Under the pieces are notes generated by a model, which saw only the letters and a program-made list of their open reading frames with translations, had not been told where the DNA came from and made no database searches. Below, one piece after another: positions 33,382-41,619 of a stretch of DNA of 43,095 nucleotides (position 1 is the first letter of the stretch; each line of letters begins with the position of its first letter). The stretch is from the NCBI GenBank assembly GCA_021798015.1, contig JAJZYP010000005.1, positions 1 through 43,095 of the forward strand. Reading direction: 5' to 3'. The position numbers and the translations under genes are program-made. The DNA comes from a bacterium (lineage in GTDB: Bacteria; SZUA-79; Acidulodesulfobacterales; Acidulodesulfobacteraceae).

Positions 33382-34563
33382 ATGTTAGAGTTCGTAGAAA
33401 ATAATGAATTATCGGCAAAGATAAAAGTGGTAGGTATTGGAGGCGGCGGAAGCAACGCCGTTAATACTATGATAAAAGCGGGTTTATCAGGCGCGGAATT
33501 TATCGTTGCCAATACGGATGCTCAGGCGTTAAAAGCAAGTATTTCTAACGTAAAAATCCAGCTTGGAGAAAAAATCACAAAAGGGCTTGGGGCAGGAGCA
33601 AATCCTGATATTGGAAAGCAATCCGCTATTGAAGATAGAGATAGGATACGTGAAATTTTAAGCGGGTCGGATATGGTTTTTATAACTGCGGGGCTTGGAG
33701 GCGGAACAGGGACCGGCGGCGCTCCGATAATTGCCGAAATAGCCAAAGAAATCGGTGCGTTGACTGTTGCCGTTGTTACAAAACCCTTCTTTTTTGAAGG
33801 CAATAGAAGAATGAAACAGGCCGAAGAGGGGCTCTTGGAACTTAAATCTGTTGTAGATACCGTAATCACAATACCAAACCAGAGGCTTTTGGCCGTTGCA
33901 GGAAAATCCACTTCTATGGTTGATGCCTTTAAAAAGGTTGATGAGGTTCTTCTTCAAGCCGTTAAAGGCATTTCAGATTTAATAAATATCCATGGCCTTG
34001 TAAATGTTGACTTTGCTGATGTCAAAACCATAATGTCGGAAATGGGGATGGCTCTTATGGGCACCGGTATAGCAGAGGGTGAGAATAAAGCTTTGGAGGC
34101 TGCTCAAAAAGCAATTGCAAGCCCATTACTCGAAGATATCAGTATAGAAGGGGCAATGGGGCTGCTTATCAATGTTGCCGGTGGATCCGATATGACGCTT
34201 TTTGATGTGAATGAGGCTGCCGAGAAAATTAAATCGGAGGCCCATCCTGATGCTAATATCATATTTGGCGCGGTAATAGACGAGGCTCTGGGTGATAAGA
34301 TGATGTTAACAGTTATAGCTACCGGGTTTGGAAGAGAGGCTAATAATAAAGAAGGAAAAGTAATAAAACAGATTTCCCCTGTTCGAATTTCCAATACATC
34401 TAACGATAAAAATTTGGAAGCCATAGGTATAAATCAATTGGGACAAAATACCGATAAAAAGGATAACAATGAATACATAGAAAGGTTCGGTGATCACGAA
34501 GAAGAAGATTATGATAGTGAAAAATATGATATACCGACTTTTTTAAGGAAGCAGGCAGATTAA
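33382..34563 (+). CDS. ftsZ: Cell division protein FtsZ
   Basis: Tubulin-like GTPase that forms the Z ring. 393 residues: VVGIGGGGSNAVNTMI, NTDAQAL, the tubulin signature GLGGGTGTGGAPI, EGNRRMKQAEEGL and NVDFADVKTIM for the T7 synergy loop, then a linker of about 45 residues and the conserved C-terminal peptide DIPTFLRKQ that binds FtsA. A strong AAGGAGGT (33370-33377) lies five bases before the ATG, the best ribosome site in the cluster, which fits the high FtsZ demand. Confidence 0.97.
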   Translation: MLEFVENNELSAKIKVVGIGGGGSNAVNTMIKAGLSGAEFIVANTDAQALKASISNVKIQLGEKITKGLGAGANPDIGKQSAIEDRDRIREILSGSDMVFITAGLGGGTGTGGAPIIAEIAKEIGALTVAVVTKPFFFEGNRRMKQAEEGLLELKSVVDTVITIPNQRLLAVAGKSTSMVDAFKKVDEVLLQAVKGISDLINIHGLVNVDFADVKTIMSEMGMALMGTGIAEGENKALEAAQKAIASPLLEDISIEGAMGLLINVAGGSDMTLFDVNEAAEKIKSEAHPDANIIFGAVIDEALGDKMMLTVIATGFGREANNKEGKVIKQISPVRISNTSNDKNLEAIGINQLGQNTDKKDNNEYIERFGDHEEEDYDSEKYDIPTFLRKQAD

Positions 34564-34588
34564 GATAAAAATGGGTGATAAAAAATTA

Positions 34589-36316
34589 TCAACATACCCC
34601 GCATCTTTTACATCCTTCAAAGCATTGAGGAGTTGTTTTAAAATTAATACTCCTCCTGTATTCTTCTAAAAGATATTTTTTTGTGACCCCCTGGTCTATT
34701 ATCTCCCATGGCAGAAGTTCATTTGTATCAAATTTTCTTATAAAGTCGGCAATATTTAAACCTAACCCGACGGCAGCCTTTTTCAAACCTATTTTGTTCT
34801 TATGAGAATTAATCAAAATATCTAACGATAATCTTGAACCTCTCGCAAAAAAGGCCTCGATATAGGCGCTTTTAATCGGATTTATTTTTATGTTAAGGTT
34901 TGGCAGATATTTGAGGCCGTTTAAGATATAATCCGCTTTATGTTGAAGTATGGTTAAATCCTCAAAATTTTCCCACTGAAGAGGCGTCCATGCTTTTGGA
35001 ACAAATGGACTAAAAGAGACGGTAAGCGAGCCTATTCTTTTATTAATTTTTGAAGATAATACAAATTCCTTTTGCATTGTTTTTATTAAACTTATTGTTT
35101 CATCTAAATCCTGTTTTTCTTCATAAGGAAGCCCAACCATAAAATAAGACTTTATATTTATTATTCCTTTTTTAATAATATTTTTAAGGACAGCTATAAT
35201 ATCATCATTTTTTATATCTTTGTTTATTAATTTTTTGAGTCTTGAAGAACCCGTTTCTATGCCAAGCGTTACCGTCTTTAAGCCTGTTTCTTTTATTAAA
35301 TCCAAATTGTTTTCGTCGAGACAATCAAATCTTATAGATGATAACGAAAATGGTTTTTTAGAGTTTAATGAAAATTCCATAAATCTCCGTATATTTTTGC
35401 TATCCATTGTGCCCAGCCCCACAAATCCCGCTTTCTCATTTTCATTTAACAATCCTATCGTTTTTAAAACATCATCGGGCTCCGATTCCCTCAACGGCAA
35501 ATAGATATATCCGGCACTGCAGAAACGACATCCCCTTTTGCATCCCCTCTCTATTTCAATCATATTTATATTGCTAAGCTCGGAAAATTTCGTAGTAATA
35601 GCTGAAGAAGAAAAAATAAAGTCTTTGTCCGCCCATCCCCGTTTTATTTTTTTTGGAAAACCGGGAAGATTTTTAATTTCTTTTAATACATTTACTTTTT
35701 TAGCGTCAAATATAAATTGATAAGCGGTCGGAACATAAATACCATTAATTTTTCCACTGTCTTCTATAATTTTATTCTTATTTTTTTTTAGTGATATTTT
35801 ATTATACTTTTCTAAATTTTTAAAAAAATCCGGAAATATTGCCTCAGCTTCTCCAACAAATAACATGTCAAAAATTGGGGCAATCGGCTCCGGGTTTAAA
35901 AAAGCGATTACGCCGCCAGCCATAATAAGCGGAAATGTTTTTTCCCTATCTGCGGATAATAACGGAATTTGCTCGACGGTTAAAACCTGCAGAATATTGT
36001 AAAAGTCATTTTCATAGCTTAAAGAAAAGAATATAAAATCGTATGTTAAAAGCCTTTTTCTGTTCTCTAAGGATATAATCCCTTTTGACACGTCTTCTTG
36101 CAAAAAAGCCCTGTCGCATGATATAAAACCCGATTGATTAATTAATTCGTATGCCCTTAAAAAGCCTAAATTTGACATTGCAACGCCGTAATAATTCGGA
36201 AACACGATAACGGCATTTAAGGGGGAATCTTCACGCTTTATTAGTCGGTTTTGTTCGGACTTAAAGTAAAGGTCATAGAGCTTATGGATATTATTATAAA
36301 GATTATTATTTATCAT
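34589..36316 (-). CDS. Radical SAM protein with B12-binding-like N-terminus (TIGR03960-like)
   Basis: 575 residues. The N-terminal 200 residues have a cobalamin-binding-like Rossmann fold (VFPNYYGVAMSNLGF, GGVIAFLNPEP, FVGEAEAIFPDFF). The radical SAM core has the C-x3-C-x2-C motif CKRGCRFC, followed by TLGIETGSSRLKKLINK and YFMVGLPYEE. A third Cys cluster ends the protein (CFEGCKRCGVC) and may bind another iron-sulfur centre. This matches a widespread uncharacterised family often encoded with, or fused to, a TIGR03936 domain. The substrate is unknown; no TIGR03936 partner is present. It is convergent with ftsZ. Confidence 0.8.
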   Translation of the reverse strand: MINNNLYNNIHKLYDLYFKSEQNRLIKREDSPLNAVIVFPNYYGVAMSNLGFLRAYELINQSGFISCDRAFLQEDVSKGIISLENRKRLLTYDFIFFSLSYENDFYNILQVLTVEQIPLLSADREKTFPLIMAGGVIAFLNPEPIAPIFDMLFVGEAEAIFPDFFKNLEKYNKISLKKNKNKIIEDSGKINGIYVPTAYQFIFDAKKVNVLKEIKNLPGFPKKIKRGWADKDFIFSSSAITTKFSELSNINMIEIERGCKRGCRFCSAGYIYLPLRESEPDDVLKTIGLLNENEKAGFVGLGTMDSKNIRRFMEFSLNSKKPFSLSSIRFDCLDENNLDLIKETGLKTVTLGIETGSSRLKKLINKDIKNDDIIAVLKNIIKKGIINIKSYFMVGLPYEEKQDLDETISLIKTMQKEFVLSSKINKRIGSLTVSFSPFVPKAWTPLQWENFEDLTILQHKADYILNGLKYLPNLNIKINPIKSAYIEAFFARGSRLSLDILINSHKNKIGLKKAAVGLGLNIADFIRKFDTNELLPWEIIDQGVTKKYLLEEYRRSINFKTTPQCFEGCKRCGVC

Positions 36317-36357
36317 ATCATAACAATTAACATAACGATTTTAAAATATATATTAAG

Positions 36358-36732
36358 TCAAGCCAATTTTATCGATTCTATTCTTTCCATCACGAGTTCC
36401 GCCAATCTTTCGTCAATTCCAAGATAATCTCCCAATTTTAGCTTAATATTGGGATATTTTTCCCTATACTCGTCGATTATTTCGGGAATATCTCTCGACA
36501 CATGGTTTCCTGAATATAAAAAATAGGGTATGACATAGATTGAACCTGCGCCGTCCGTAGCTAATTTTTCGATAATATCTCTGACATTAGGCTCCGCAAG
36601 TTCTAAAAAGGCATACTCTATATTAATCTCCAGCAATTTTGGTTTAATTATTTTTGCTATACTTTTAAGTATATTATTTGCTTCGCTTCTTCTTGAGCCA
36701 TGCCCGAGAAGAATTATAGATTCTTTTTCCAT
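36358..36732 (-). CDS. cbiX: Sirohydrochlorin chelatase, small CbiX type
   Basis: 124 residues, the length of the small single-domain CbiX(S)/SirB-like chelatases that insert cobalt (or iron/nickel) into sirohydrochlorin. The two active-site histidines are visible: His11 in LLGHGSR and His77 in GNHVSRDIPEI. There are no other cobalamin genes around it. It shares orientation with the radical SAM/B12-like gene just downstream, which could be meaningful for corrinoid supply. Metal specificity cannot be read from sequence. Confidence 0.82.
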   Translation of the reverse strand: MEKESIILLGHGSRRSEANNILKSIAKIIKPKLLEINIEYAFLELAEPNVRDIIEKLATDGAGSIYVIPYFLYSGNHVSRDIPEIIDEYREKYPNIKLKLGDYLGIDERLAELVMERIESIKLA

Positions 36733-36880
36733 AAAAGTTTATCCTTTAAATTCCAATAAATATTTTTAAAATTAATTCTTTTACTATATTAATAATATAT
36801 TTTATAATATTATAAGGCGCTGTGCAATGAAAGACATATTTTCCCGAAATTGCCGATAGAAAATAATTACTTCCATAACA

Positions 36881-36963
36881 TCTTCGCCTGCGAGGGGGGG
36901 CGCAGCAGCATGTATTGATAAGCATGCAGGCTAAGATATCCTCTCTCCTTGCGGGAGAGGGGA
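36881..36963. repeat. Palindromic repeat block upstream of the ABC ATPase
   Basis: The stretch contains CGCCTGCG next to a run of seven or eight G, a GCATG/CATGC hairpin near 36909-36928, and CCTCTCTCC-TTGC-GGGAGAGG near 36941-36961. It resembles other CCCCTCT-type intergenic palindromes in the window. It also reads as an open frame continuous with the ATPase, which I regard as accidental. Confidence 0.45.
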
Positions 36964-36986
36964 TTAATAAAAAGAGAGAGTGTGTT

Positions 36987-37802
36987 ATGCCTGTTAATTT
37001 TGAATTTGCCGTATTAGTCGAGCATTTGGTTAAAAAATATAAAGATATAGTTGCTGTAAATGATATATCTTTTAGTGTAAATAAAGGTGAATTTTTTGCT
37101 TTTTTAGGACCAAACGGCGCAGGGAAAACTACCACTATAAAAATATTATGCACCTTAATTCATCAGACAAGCGGTACCTCCTATATAAACGGTTATAATA
37201 CTGCCACAAACAGAAAAGATGTAAGGAAATCCATAGGGCTTGTATTTCAAGACCCAACACTAGATAACGATCTCAGCGCTTACGAAAATCTTAATTTTCA
37301 TGCCAAGCTTTACGGTATGGATAAAAAACGCATTAAAGAAAGGATAGATTATATATTAAATTTTATAGCTTTATATAATTATAAGGATAAACCTGTTAAG
37401 TTATTGTCGGGCGGAATGAAAAGAAGGCTTGAGGTTGGAAGGGGACTTTTGCATTCCCCCTCCGTTTTATTTCTTGATGAACCTACGGCGGGTTTAGATA
37501 TTCAAACAAGGATAAATATGTGGGGCTTTATAGATAAACTGAGAAAAGAAGAGCAAATCACTGTATTTCTTACCACACATTATATCGAGGAAGCCGAAAA
37601 TTGCGATAAAATAGCTATAATAGATAACGGCAAAATCATAGCAATAGATACCCCTTCCGAGTTAAAAAAATTAATTAAATCAAAAAATGGTGAAATTCCA
37701 ACCCTTTCGGATGTCTTTATATCACTTGTGGGAACAGGGATAAGGGAAGAAATTGGAACGGCAATAGATAGGATGCGAGAGTTCAGCAAAAGACTTAAGT
37801 AG
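36987..37802 (+). CDS. ABC transporter ATP-binding protein (DrrA-like)
   Basis: 271 residues from ATG 36987, with all ABC ATPase motifs: Walker A GPNGAGKTTT, Q-loop VFQDPTLD, signature LSGGMKRRLEVGRG, Walker B VLFLDEPTAGLD, and the H-loop TTHYIEEAE. The order and spacing resemble DrrA/NatA-type exporters, which pair with an ABC-2 permease. No permease follows; the next gene is a convergent aldolase-family protein 57 bases on. I reject the longer form starting at 36915 because its N-terminus is the palindromic repeat. GAGAGAG (36974-36980) gives a weak ribosome site. Confidence 0.88.
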   Translation: MPVNFEFAVLVEHLVKKYKDIVAVNDISFSVNKGEFFAFLGPNGAGKTTTIKILCTLIHQTSGTSYINGYNTATNRKDVRKSIGLVFQDPTLDNDLSAYENLNFHAKLYGMDKKRIKERIDYILNFIALYNYKDKPVKLLSGGMKRRLEVGRGLLHSPSVLFLDEPTAGLDIQTRINMWGFIDKLRKEEQITVFLTTHYIEEAENCDKIAIIDNGKIIAIDTPSELKKLIKSKNGEIPTLSDVFISLVGTGIREEIGTAIDRMREFSKRLK

Positions 37803-37859
37803 AAGGTTTATGTAATGTGGGGAACAGTAATCAATAGAATGGAGAAGTTTAATAGGGTG

Positions 37860-38561
37860 CTAAAAAGATAAAATAACCTTTGCCGAAGCCTCAAGCATCA
37901 TAGTCCATCTTAAAGCCTCAAGCGGGGTTTTTCCCCAGGCGAAAGAGCCGTGAGATTTTATCATAAACACTCCGTTTTCTTTAAACATCTCCTTTGCTTC
38001 AAAATCTATAACGGAACTTTTTGCTTTAATATCTTCTACCAAATTAAGCGGTAAAACAAATATATGTGGGAAATAATAGGCCGATTCAAAATCTAATGGA
38101 GTTATTATTTGTAAATTGGGATATTTTTTATAAAGTTTTTTATATATGTTAAAGCCTTCTTTACCAATCTGCTTTTTTTTAATTTCATCGGGTAATTTTA
38201 TTAAGCCGTAATCCATATGTAAACTTAAGGTAATTGCATCAATGGGATGGGAATGAAAAACCGTAGAATTCGGAAAACTCCTTAAGATAAATCTATGAAT
38301 GTCTATTTCGGATGACGCATCGCTCTCATTACAGTCACTACTGCCATTCCCTTTCTTATCTTTTTTGGGTTTTATTATAGGCACGAGTGTGAAATCCTGC
38401 GGTTTTAAATTAATTAGGCTTTTTCCGGTTTTAGTAATTAAGATGTGGTCGCCTATTCCTGTGCTTATATTGCCGCTGTGGGTGTCTATAAGCCCTTTAT
38501 CAAAAGCAATAGTGCAGACCCTCCCTAATTCCGCAATTTTTTTCAGATGTTCTTTTTTCAT
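37860..38561 (-). CDS. Class II aldolase/adducin family protein
   Basis: 233 residues with the metal site of fuculose-phosphate aldolase-type enzymes: Glu85, His103 and His105 (FHSHP) and His204 (KSHGSFAWG), and the N-terminal THSGNISTGIGDHILITKTG phosphate-binding region. Possible reactions are cleavage of a sugar 1-phosphate or methylthioribulose-1-phosphate dehydration; neighbours do not decide. A charged insert (KPKKDKKGNGSSDCNESDASS, about 64-84) just before Glu85 is unusual and could be disordered. Convergent with the ABC ATPase. Confidence 0.82.
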   Translation of the reverse strand: MKKEHLKKIAELGRVCTIAFDKGLIDTHSGNISTGIGDHILITKTGKSLINLKPQDFTLVPIIKPKKDKKGNGSSDCNESDASSEIDIHRFILRSFPNSTVFHSHPIDAITLSLHMDYGLIKLPDEIKKKQIGKEGFNIYKKLYKKYPNLQIITPLDFESAYYFPHIFVLPLNLVEDIKAKSSVIDFEAKEMFKENGVFMIKSHGSFAWGKTPLEALRWTMMLEASAKVILSF

Positions 38562-38653
38562 TTGAAAATGGATATTTTTTTTATAATATCATAAACAATA
38601 TTATAAAATATACAAAAAATCGGTTCCTTTTTTTATCACCTTTATTTATAAAT

Positions 38654-38682
38654 TTGACTATCGGACTAACAGGTGCTATAAT
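38654..38682 (+). promoter_or_regulatory. Strong promoter of ssrA
   Basis: TTGACT (38654-38659), a 17-base spacer, and TATAAT (38677-38682) preceded by an extended -10 TG (38674-38675). The predicted start near 38689 is about 12 bases before the mature tmRNA 5' end. Confidence 0.8.
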
Positions 38683-38700
38683 TAATCAGTGCAGAATATT

Positions 38701-39060
38701 GGGGGCGTAATGGTTTCGACGGGGATGATTAAGGCTTTAAGCTGCATGCCGAGGACGCTTTGTAGGCTCGTTAATCATTCGAAGCATAAATATAATCGCA
38801 GATAACTACGATTACGCATTAGCCGCTTAATCGGCTAACGTCTTTGGAATTCCTACCTGCTGAATCCAAAGGCGACAAAAGCAGGTTATGATGTTTTGAT
38901 TTCCTTTTTCAAAACATTGAAACTCTCAAAAGGACGGTTGATAAAAGGTTTTGTTTATTCTTTGCTTTTTGAGACTGTCTTTTCCAAAGAATAAACTAAG
39001 CATGTAGATGCTTTAGTTTTAAATCTTCGGACGCGGGTTCGATTCCCGCCGCCTCCACCA
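38701..39060 (+). ncRNA. ssrA: Transfer-messenger RNA (tmRNA)
   Basis: The tRNA-like half is clear: 5' GGGGGCG pairs with 3' CGCCTCC followed by the encoded ACCA, and the T-arm is GCGGGTTCGATTCCCGC. The tag frame starts at GCA 38798 and runs to TAA 38828-38830, encoding ADNYDYALAA, so stalled proteins receive an (A)ADNYDYALAA-type degradation tag ending in the usual ALAA. Pseudoknot regions follow the tag. The RNA is one continuous piece, not the permuted two-piece form. smpB is the next gene. Confidence 0.96.
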
Positions 39061-39116
39061 TTTACATTTAATCTGTCTTATATTTGTTTGTTTATATTTA
39101 TTTTAACCCGCCTTTC

Positions 39117-39145
39117 TTGACGAATCCAGAATAATTTTGTATTAT
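39117..39145 (+). promoter_or_regulatory. Promoter of smpB
   Basis: TTGACG (39117-39122), a 17-base spacer and TATTAT (39140-39145), each 5/6 matches. The expected start at about 39152 is only about five bases before the smpB ATG. Confidence 0.6.
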
Positions 39146-39156
39146 TCAATATAACT

Positions 39157-39630
39157 ATGTCATCTCAACATAATAAATCCAATATCAAAATATTAGCCGA
39201 CAATCGAAAGGCATCATTTCTTTATGAAATCTTAGAAAAATATGAGGCGGGTATTGCGCTATATGGACCTGAGATTAAATCCATAAGGTCGGGAAAGGTA
39301 AATCTTTCCGATGGATATGTCGTGATAAAAAATGGCGAGGCGCTTCTCTTAAATGTTCATATAAGTCCATATGAAAAGGCTACGAGGGAAAATAAAGATC
39401 CGCTTAGAACACGGGTTTTGCTGTTACATAAAAATGAGATTATGAGGCTTTACGGCAAAACAAAAGAAAAAAATCTTACAATAGTTCCATTAAAAATATA
39501 TTTAAAAAGCGGTAAGGCAAAGGTGGAAATAGCCCTTGTCAAAGGAAAAAAGATTTACGATAAAAGGGCATCTATAAAGGAAAAGGAACAGAAAAGAGAG
39601 ATTGAAAGAATAATCAAAAGCAAAAGATAG
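39157..39630 (+). CDS. smpB: tmRNA-binding protein SmpB
   Basis: Binds the tRNA-like domain of tmRNA and brings it to stalled ribosomes. 157 residues with the OB-fold core: ILADNRKASFLYEILEKYEAGIALYGPEIKSIRSGKVNL, GYVVIKNGEALLLNVHISPY, then RTRVLLLHKNEI and YDKRASIKEKEQKREI, the basic tail that enters the mRNA channel. No Shine-Dalgarno is seen before ATG 39157. Together with the promoter position this suggests a leaderless or near-leaderless message. An earlier in-frame start was not found. Confidence 0.95.
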   Translation: MSSQHNKSNIKILADNRKASFLYEILEKYEAGIALYGPEIKSIRSGKVNLSDGYVVIKNGEALLLNVHISPYEKATRENKDPLRTRVLLLHKNEIMRLYGKTKEKNLTIVPLKIYLKSGKAKVEIALVKGKKIYDKRASIKEKEQKREIERIIKSKR

Positions 39631-39767
39631 GCTGTAAATAATATGAAACGAGCAGAAGACCGACGCAAACAGAGCAGGCGGAGTTCAGCGAAGCTCACCC
39701 CACGTCAGAGTAAGTAGCTCAATTTATTATGCGGTAATATAAATAAAATCGCCAAGTTGTGAAAAAA
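39631..39767. other. Intergenic region with imperfect palindrome
   Basis: 137 bases between the convergent smpB and diguanylate cyclase genes. It has a locally GC-richer stretch (39645-39715) with a GAGTTC/GAAGCTC imperfect hairpin near 39693-39709. No gene seen. Confidence 0.35.
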
Positions 39768-40769
39768 CTATGAGCTTGCGCAGTTTTCCGAATTATATAT
39801 GCAAATATGCGTCTTTAAATCCTTTTTTGCCTTATACATTGACCGATCGGCTTCTTTAATAAGTTCACTTGCCGATTTACCCTTTTTGTATTCCGTTATG
39901 CCTATGGAAAGCCCTATTTTATTAACATTATTGTTATTATTGTTGTTCGAAATAAAATTATTAAGGGTTAAACTATAAGCCTCATCGGAAATTAGAGTTT
40001 TTAATTTTTCTTTAAAGCCATTTTGAAAATTTAGCAAAATTCTATTTGCAACAATTGTAGATCTTTTTGCAGGTGTGTTTGGCAGTATCACTATAAACTC
40101 ATCACCCCCATATCTATACGCCGTATCAATATTTTTTCTCATAGAATTTTTAAGTGATTTACCAGTAAGTTTTATAACCTCGTCCCCTAGTTTATGTCCA
40201 AAAGTATCGTTAAAAAACTTAAAATTATTTATATCCATGAAAAGAATAGATAAATCATATCCATATCTTAAACATCTCGACAGCTCTTTTTCTATTTCTT
40301 CGTAAAAGAATCTTGAGTTAAAAAGTCCCGAAAGGCTATCCGATTTAATTTCCATGGATAAAGCCAGTTCCAATTGTATTTCTTTGGTGATATCTCTTAT
40401 AAGATATAAAGTTCCTTTAATTTCCCCCGATTCGTTATAAATATCTATTTTCTCATTTTCGAAGTAATGGTCGCGGTCGTCAATCTTGTAAATATTCGAT
40501 ACCTTATATCCTGATGCAAGATCTCTTATATGGGATGGTATTATCTGTTCTTTAAACAGATTCTCAAAATAACAGGTTAAGCCAATGTTTTCGCCCAAAA
40601 AATCTTCAAAATTTGTTCCTAAAATTAACGGGGCGTTATTATTGTAAAAAATAAGTTTGTTTTTAACGTTCATAACAAGTGCCCCTTCATCGAGGGAGTT
40701 AAGTAAATTTTTAATCTCGATGTTTTGAAATAAATCTTTTTGCGAATTATTAAAATCGGCAGATACCAT
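39768..40769 (-). CDS. PAS-GGDEF diguanylate cyclase
   Basis: 333 residues, soluble: a PAS domain at about 20-130, and a GGDEF domain at about 140-330 with LFMDINNFKFFND for metal binding and an intact GGDEF at 221-225, so it should make cyclic di-GMP. The inhibitory I-site position has KNID (212-215) instead of RxxD, so product inhibition may be weakened. A run of seven Asn (ISNNNNNNNVNK) from a trinucleotide repeat sits in a loop near the C-terminus. It is divergent from cheZ and convergent with smpB. Confidence 0.9.
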   Translation of the reverse strand: MVSADFNNSQKDLFQNIEIKNLLNSLDEGALVMNVKNKLIFYNNNAPLILGTNFEDFLGENIGLTCYFENLFKEQIIPSHIRDLASGYKVSNIYKIDDRDHYFENEKIDIYNESGEIKGTLYLIRDITKEIQLELALSMEIKSDSLSGLFNSRFFYEEIEKELSRCLRYGYDLSILFMDINNFKFFNDTFGHKLGDEVIKLTGKSLKNSMRKNIDTAYRYGGDEFIVILPNTPAKRSTIVANRILLNFQNGFKEKLKTLISDEAYSLTLNNFISNNNNNNNVNKIGLSIGITEYKKGKSASELIKEADRSMYKAKKDLKTHICIYNSENCASS

Positions 40770-40894
40770 CCCTCACCCCCGGAAATAATTAGTTATAATT
40801 TTTTAAAATAAATTTTTCATCAAACAGAAGTTATTGAGATTTTATAAAATTTAATTTTAAATTTCAAGAAAAATCTTAACTTTTAACTTTTCTA

Positions 40895-40923
40895 TTGTTT
40901 TTTAATGTAATTTGTTGTATAAA
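40895..40923 (+). promoter_or_regulatory. Probable promoter of cheZ
   Basis: TTGTTT (40895-40900), a 17-base spacer and TATAAA (40918-40923), about 64 bases before the start codon. The context is AT-rich. Confidence 0.45.
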
Positions 40924-40986
40924 TTAAAATAATTCAAATAATGAAGCCGTTTTTATTTGCAATATAAATTAAATTAACGGGGTGGT

Positions 40987-41556
40987 ATGATGGCGATAGA
41001 TGATATGTTGGCTGAACTAAAAGATCTTGCGAGGGTTGTTGATGATGCCACAAAAAAAATTGGAGATTTAAGAAAACCTGTAGAAGAAAGTTCCGAAAGC
41101 ATTCCGCTTGCACAGGACGGAATTTCGGATATTATTAAAGAGACCGAAAAAGCCGCAAATAATATAATGAATTTACTGGATGATATAAACGAAAACTCGG
41201 GTGTTATAGACAAAAGTCTATGTAATCTCATCGACCTTAATCCCATAAAAAAAATTAAAGAAAGCTTAATTAATTTAAAAGAGCTTAATAAAAAAAATAT
41301 CGATAAGATTTTGGATGTTCTATCCCTTCTTTCATTTCAGGACTTGACAGGACAAAAGCTTTATAAGATACAAAACACCTTAAACGAAACAAAGATAAAA
41401 CTTTTAAAAGTATTGGTAGATTCAGAGGTCAAAGCTAAAGAACTTACCGGTGAAAGAAAGGAGGAAATTTACGGCAAATTAAACGATTTAGTTTTAGACA
41501 ATCAAAAGATGGCCCAAAACGATGTAAATTCAATATTGAGCGAGTTAGGGTTTTAA
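40987..41556 (+). CDS. cheZ: Protein phosphatase CheZ
   Basis: Helical, 189 residues. The motif LLSFQDLTGQKLYKI matches the CheZ catalytic segment, with Asp119 and Gln123 in the D-x3-Q arrangement that dephosphorylates CheY. The last residues, NDVNSILSELGF, match the amphipathic C-terminal CheY-binding peptide of E. coli CheZ (VDDLLDSLGF). Slightly shorter than E. coli CheZ (214). No other chemotaxis or flagellar gene is in the window; the neighbour is a diguanylate cyclase, so both may influence motility. Start is ATG 40987 or 40990 after a GGGGTGG. Confidence 0.85.
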   Translation: MMAIDDMLAELKDLARVVDDATKKIGDLRKPVEESSESIPLAQDGISDIIKETEKAANNIMNLLDDINENSGVIDKSLCNLIDLNPIKKIKESLINLKELNKKNIDKILDVLSLLSFQDLTGQKLYKIQNTLNETKIKLLKVLVDSEVKAKELTGERKEEIYGKLNDLVLDNQKMAQNDVNSILSELGF

Positions 41557-41619
41557 TGTGATTTTTTTCCTTGCTTTTTTTATAGCTATTTGATAATATA
41601 TATTTCTTTGTCATTTATT

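Noticed and set aside
33522-33957. Antisense open frames within ftsZ (about 129 and 99 codons)
   Set aside because: Shadows of the highly conserved ftsZ gene with no independent coding evidence.
34573-34600. Bidirectional terminator between ftsZ and the radical SAM gene
   Set aside because: Only a weak six-pair AT stem (TGATAA/TTATCA) is seen and it overlaps the end of the leftward coding region.
36915-36986. N-terminal extension of the ABC ATPase from ATG 36915
   Set aside because: The added residues are encoded by a palindromic intergenic repeat and are not conserved in ABC ATPases.
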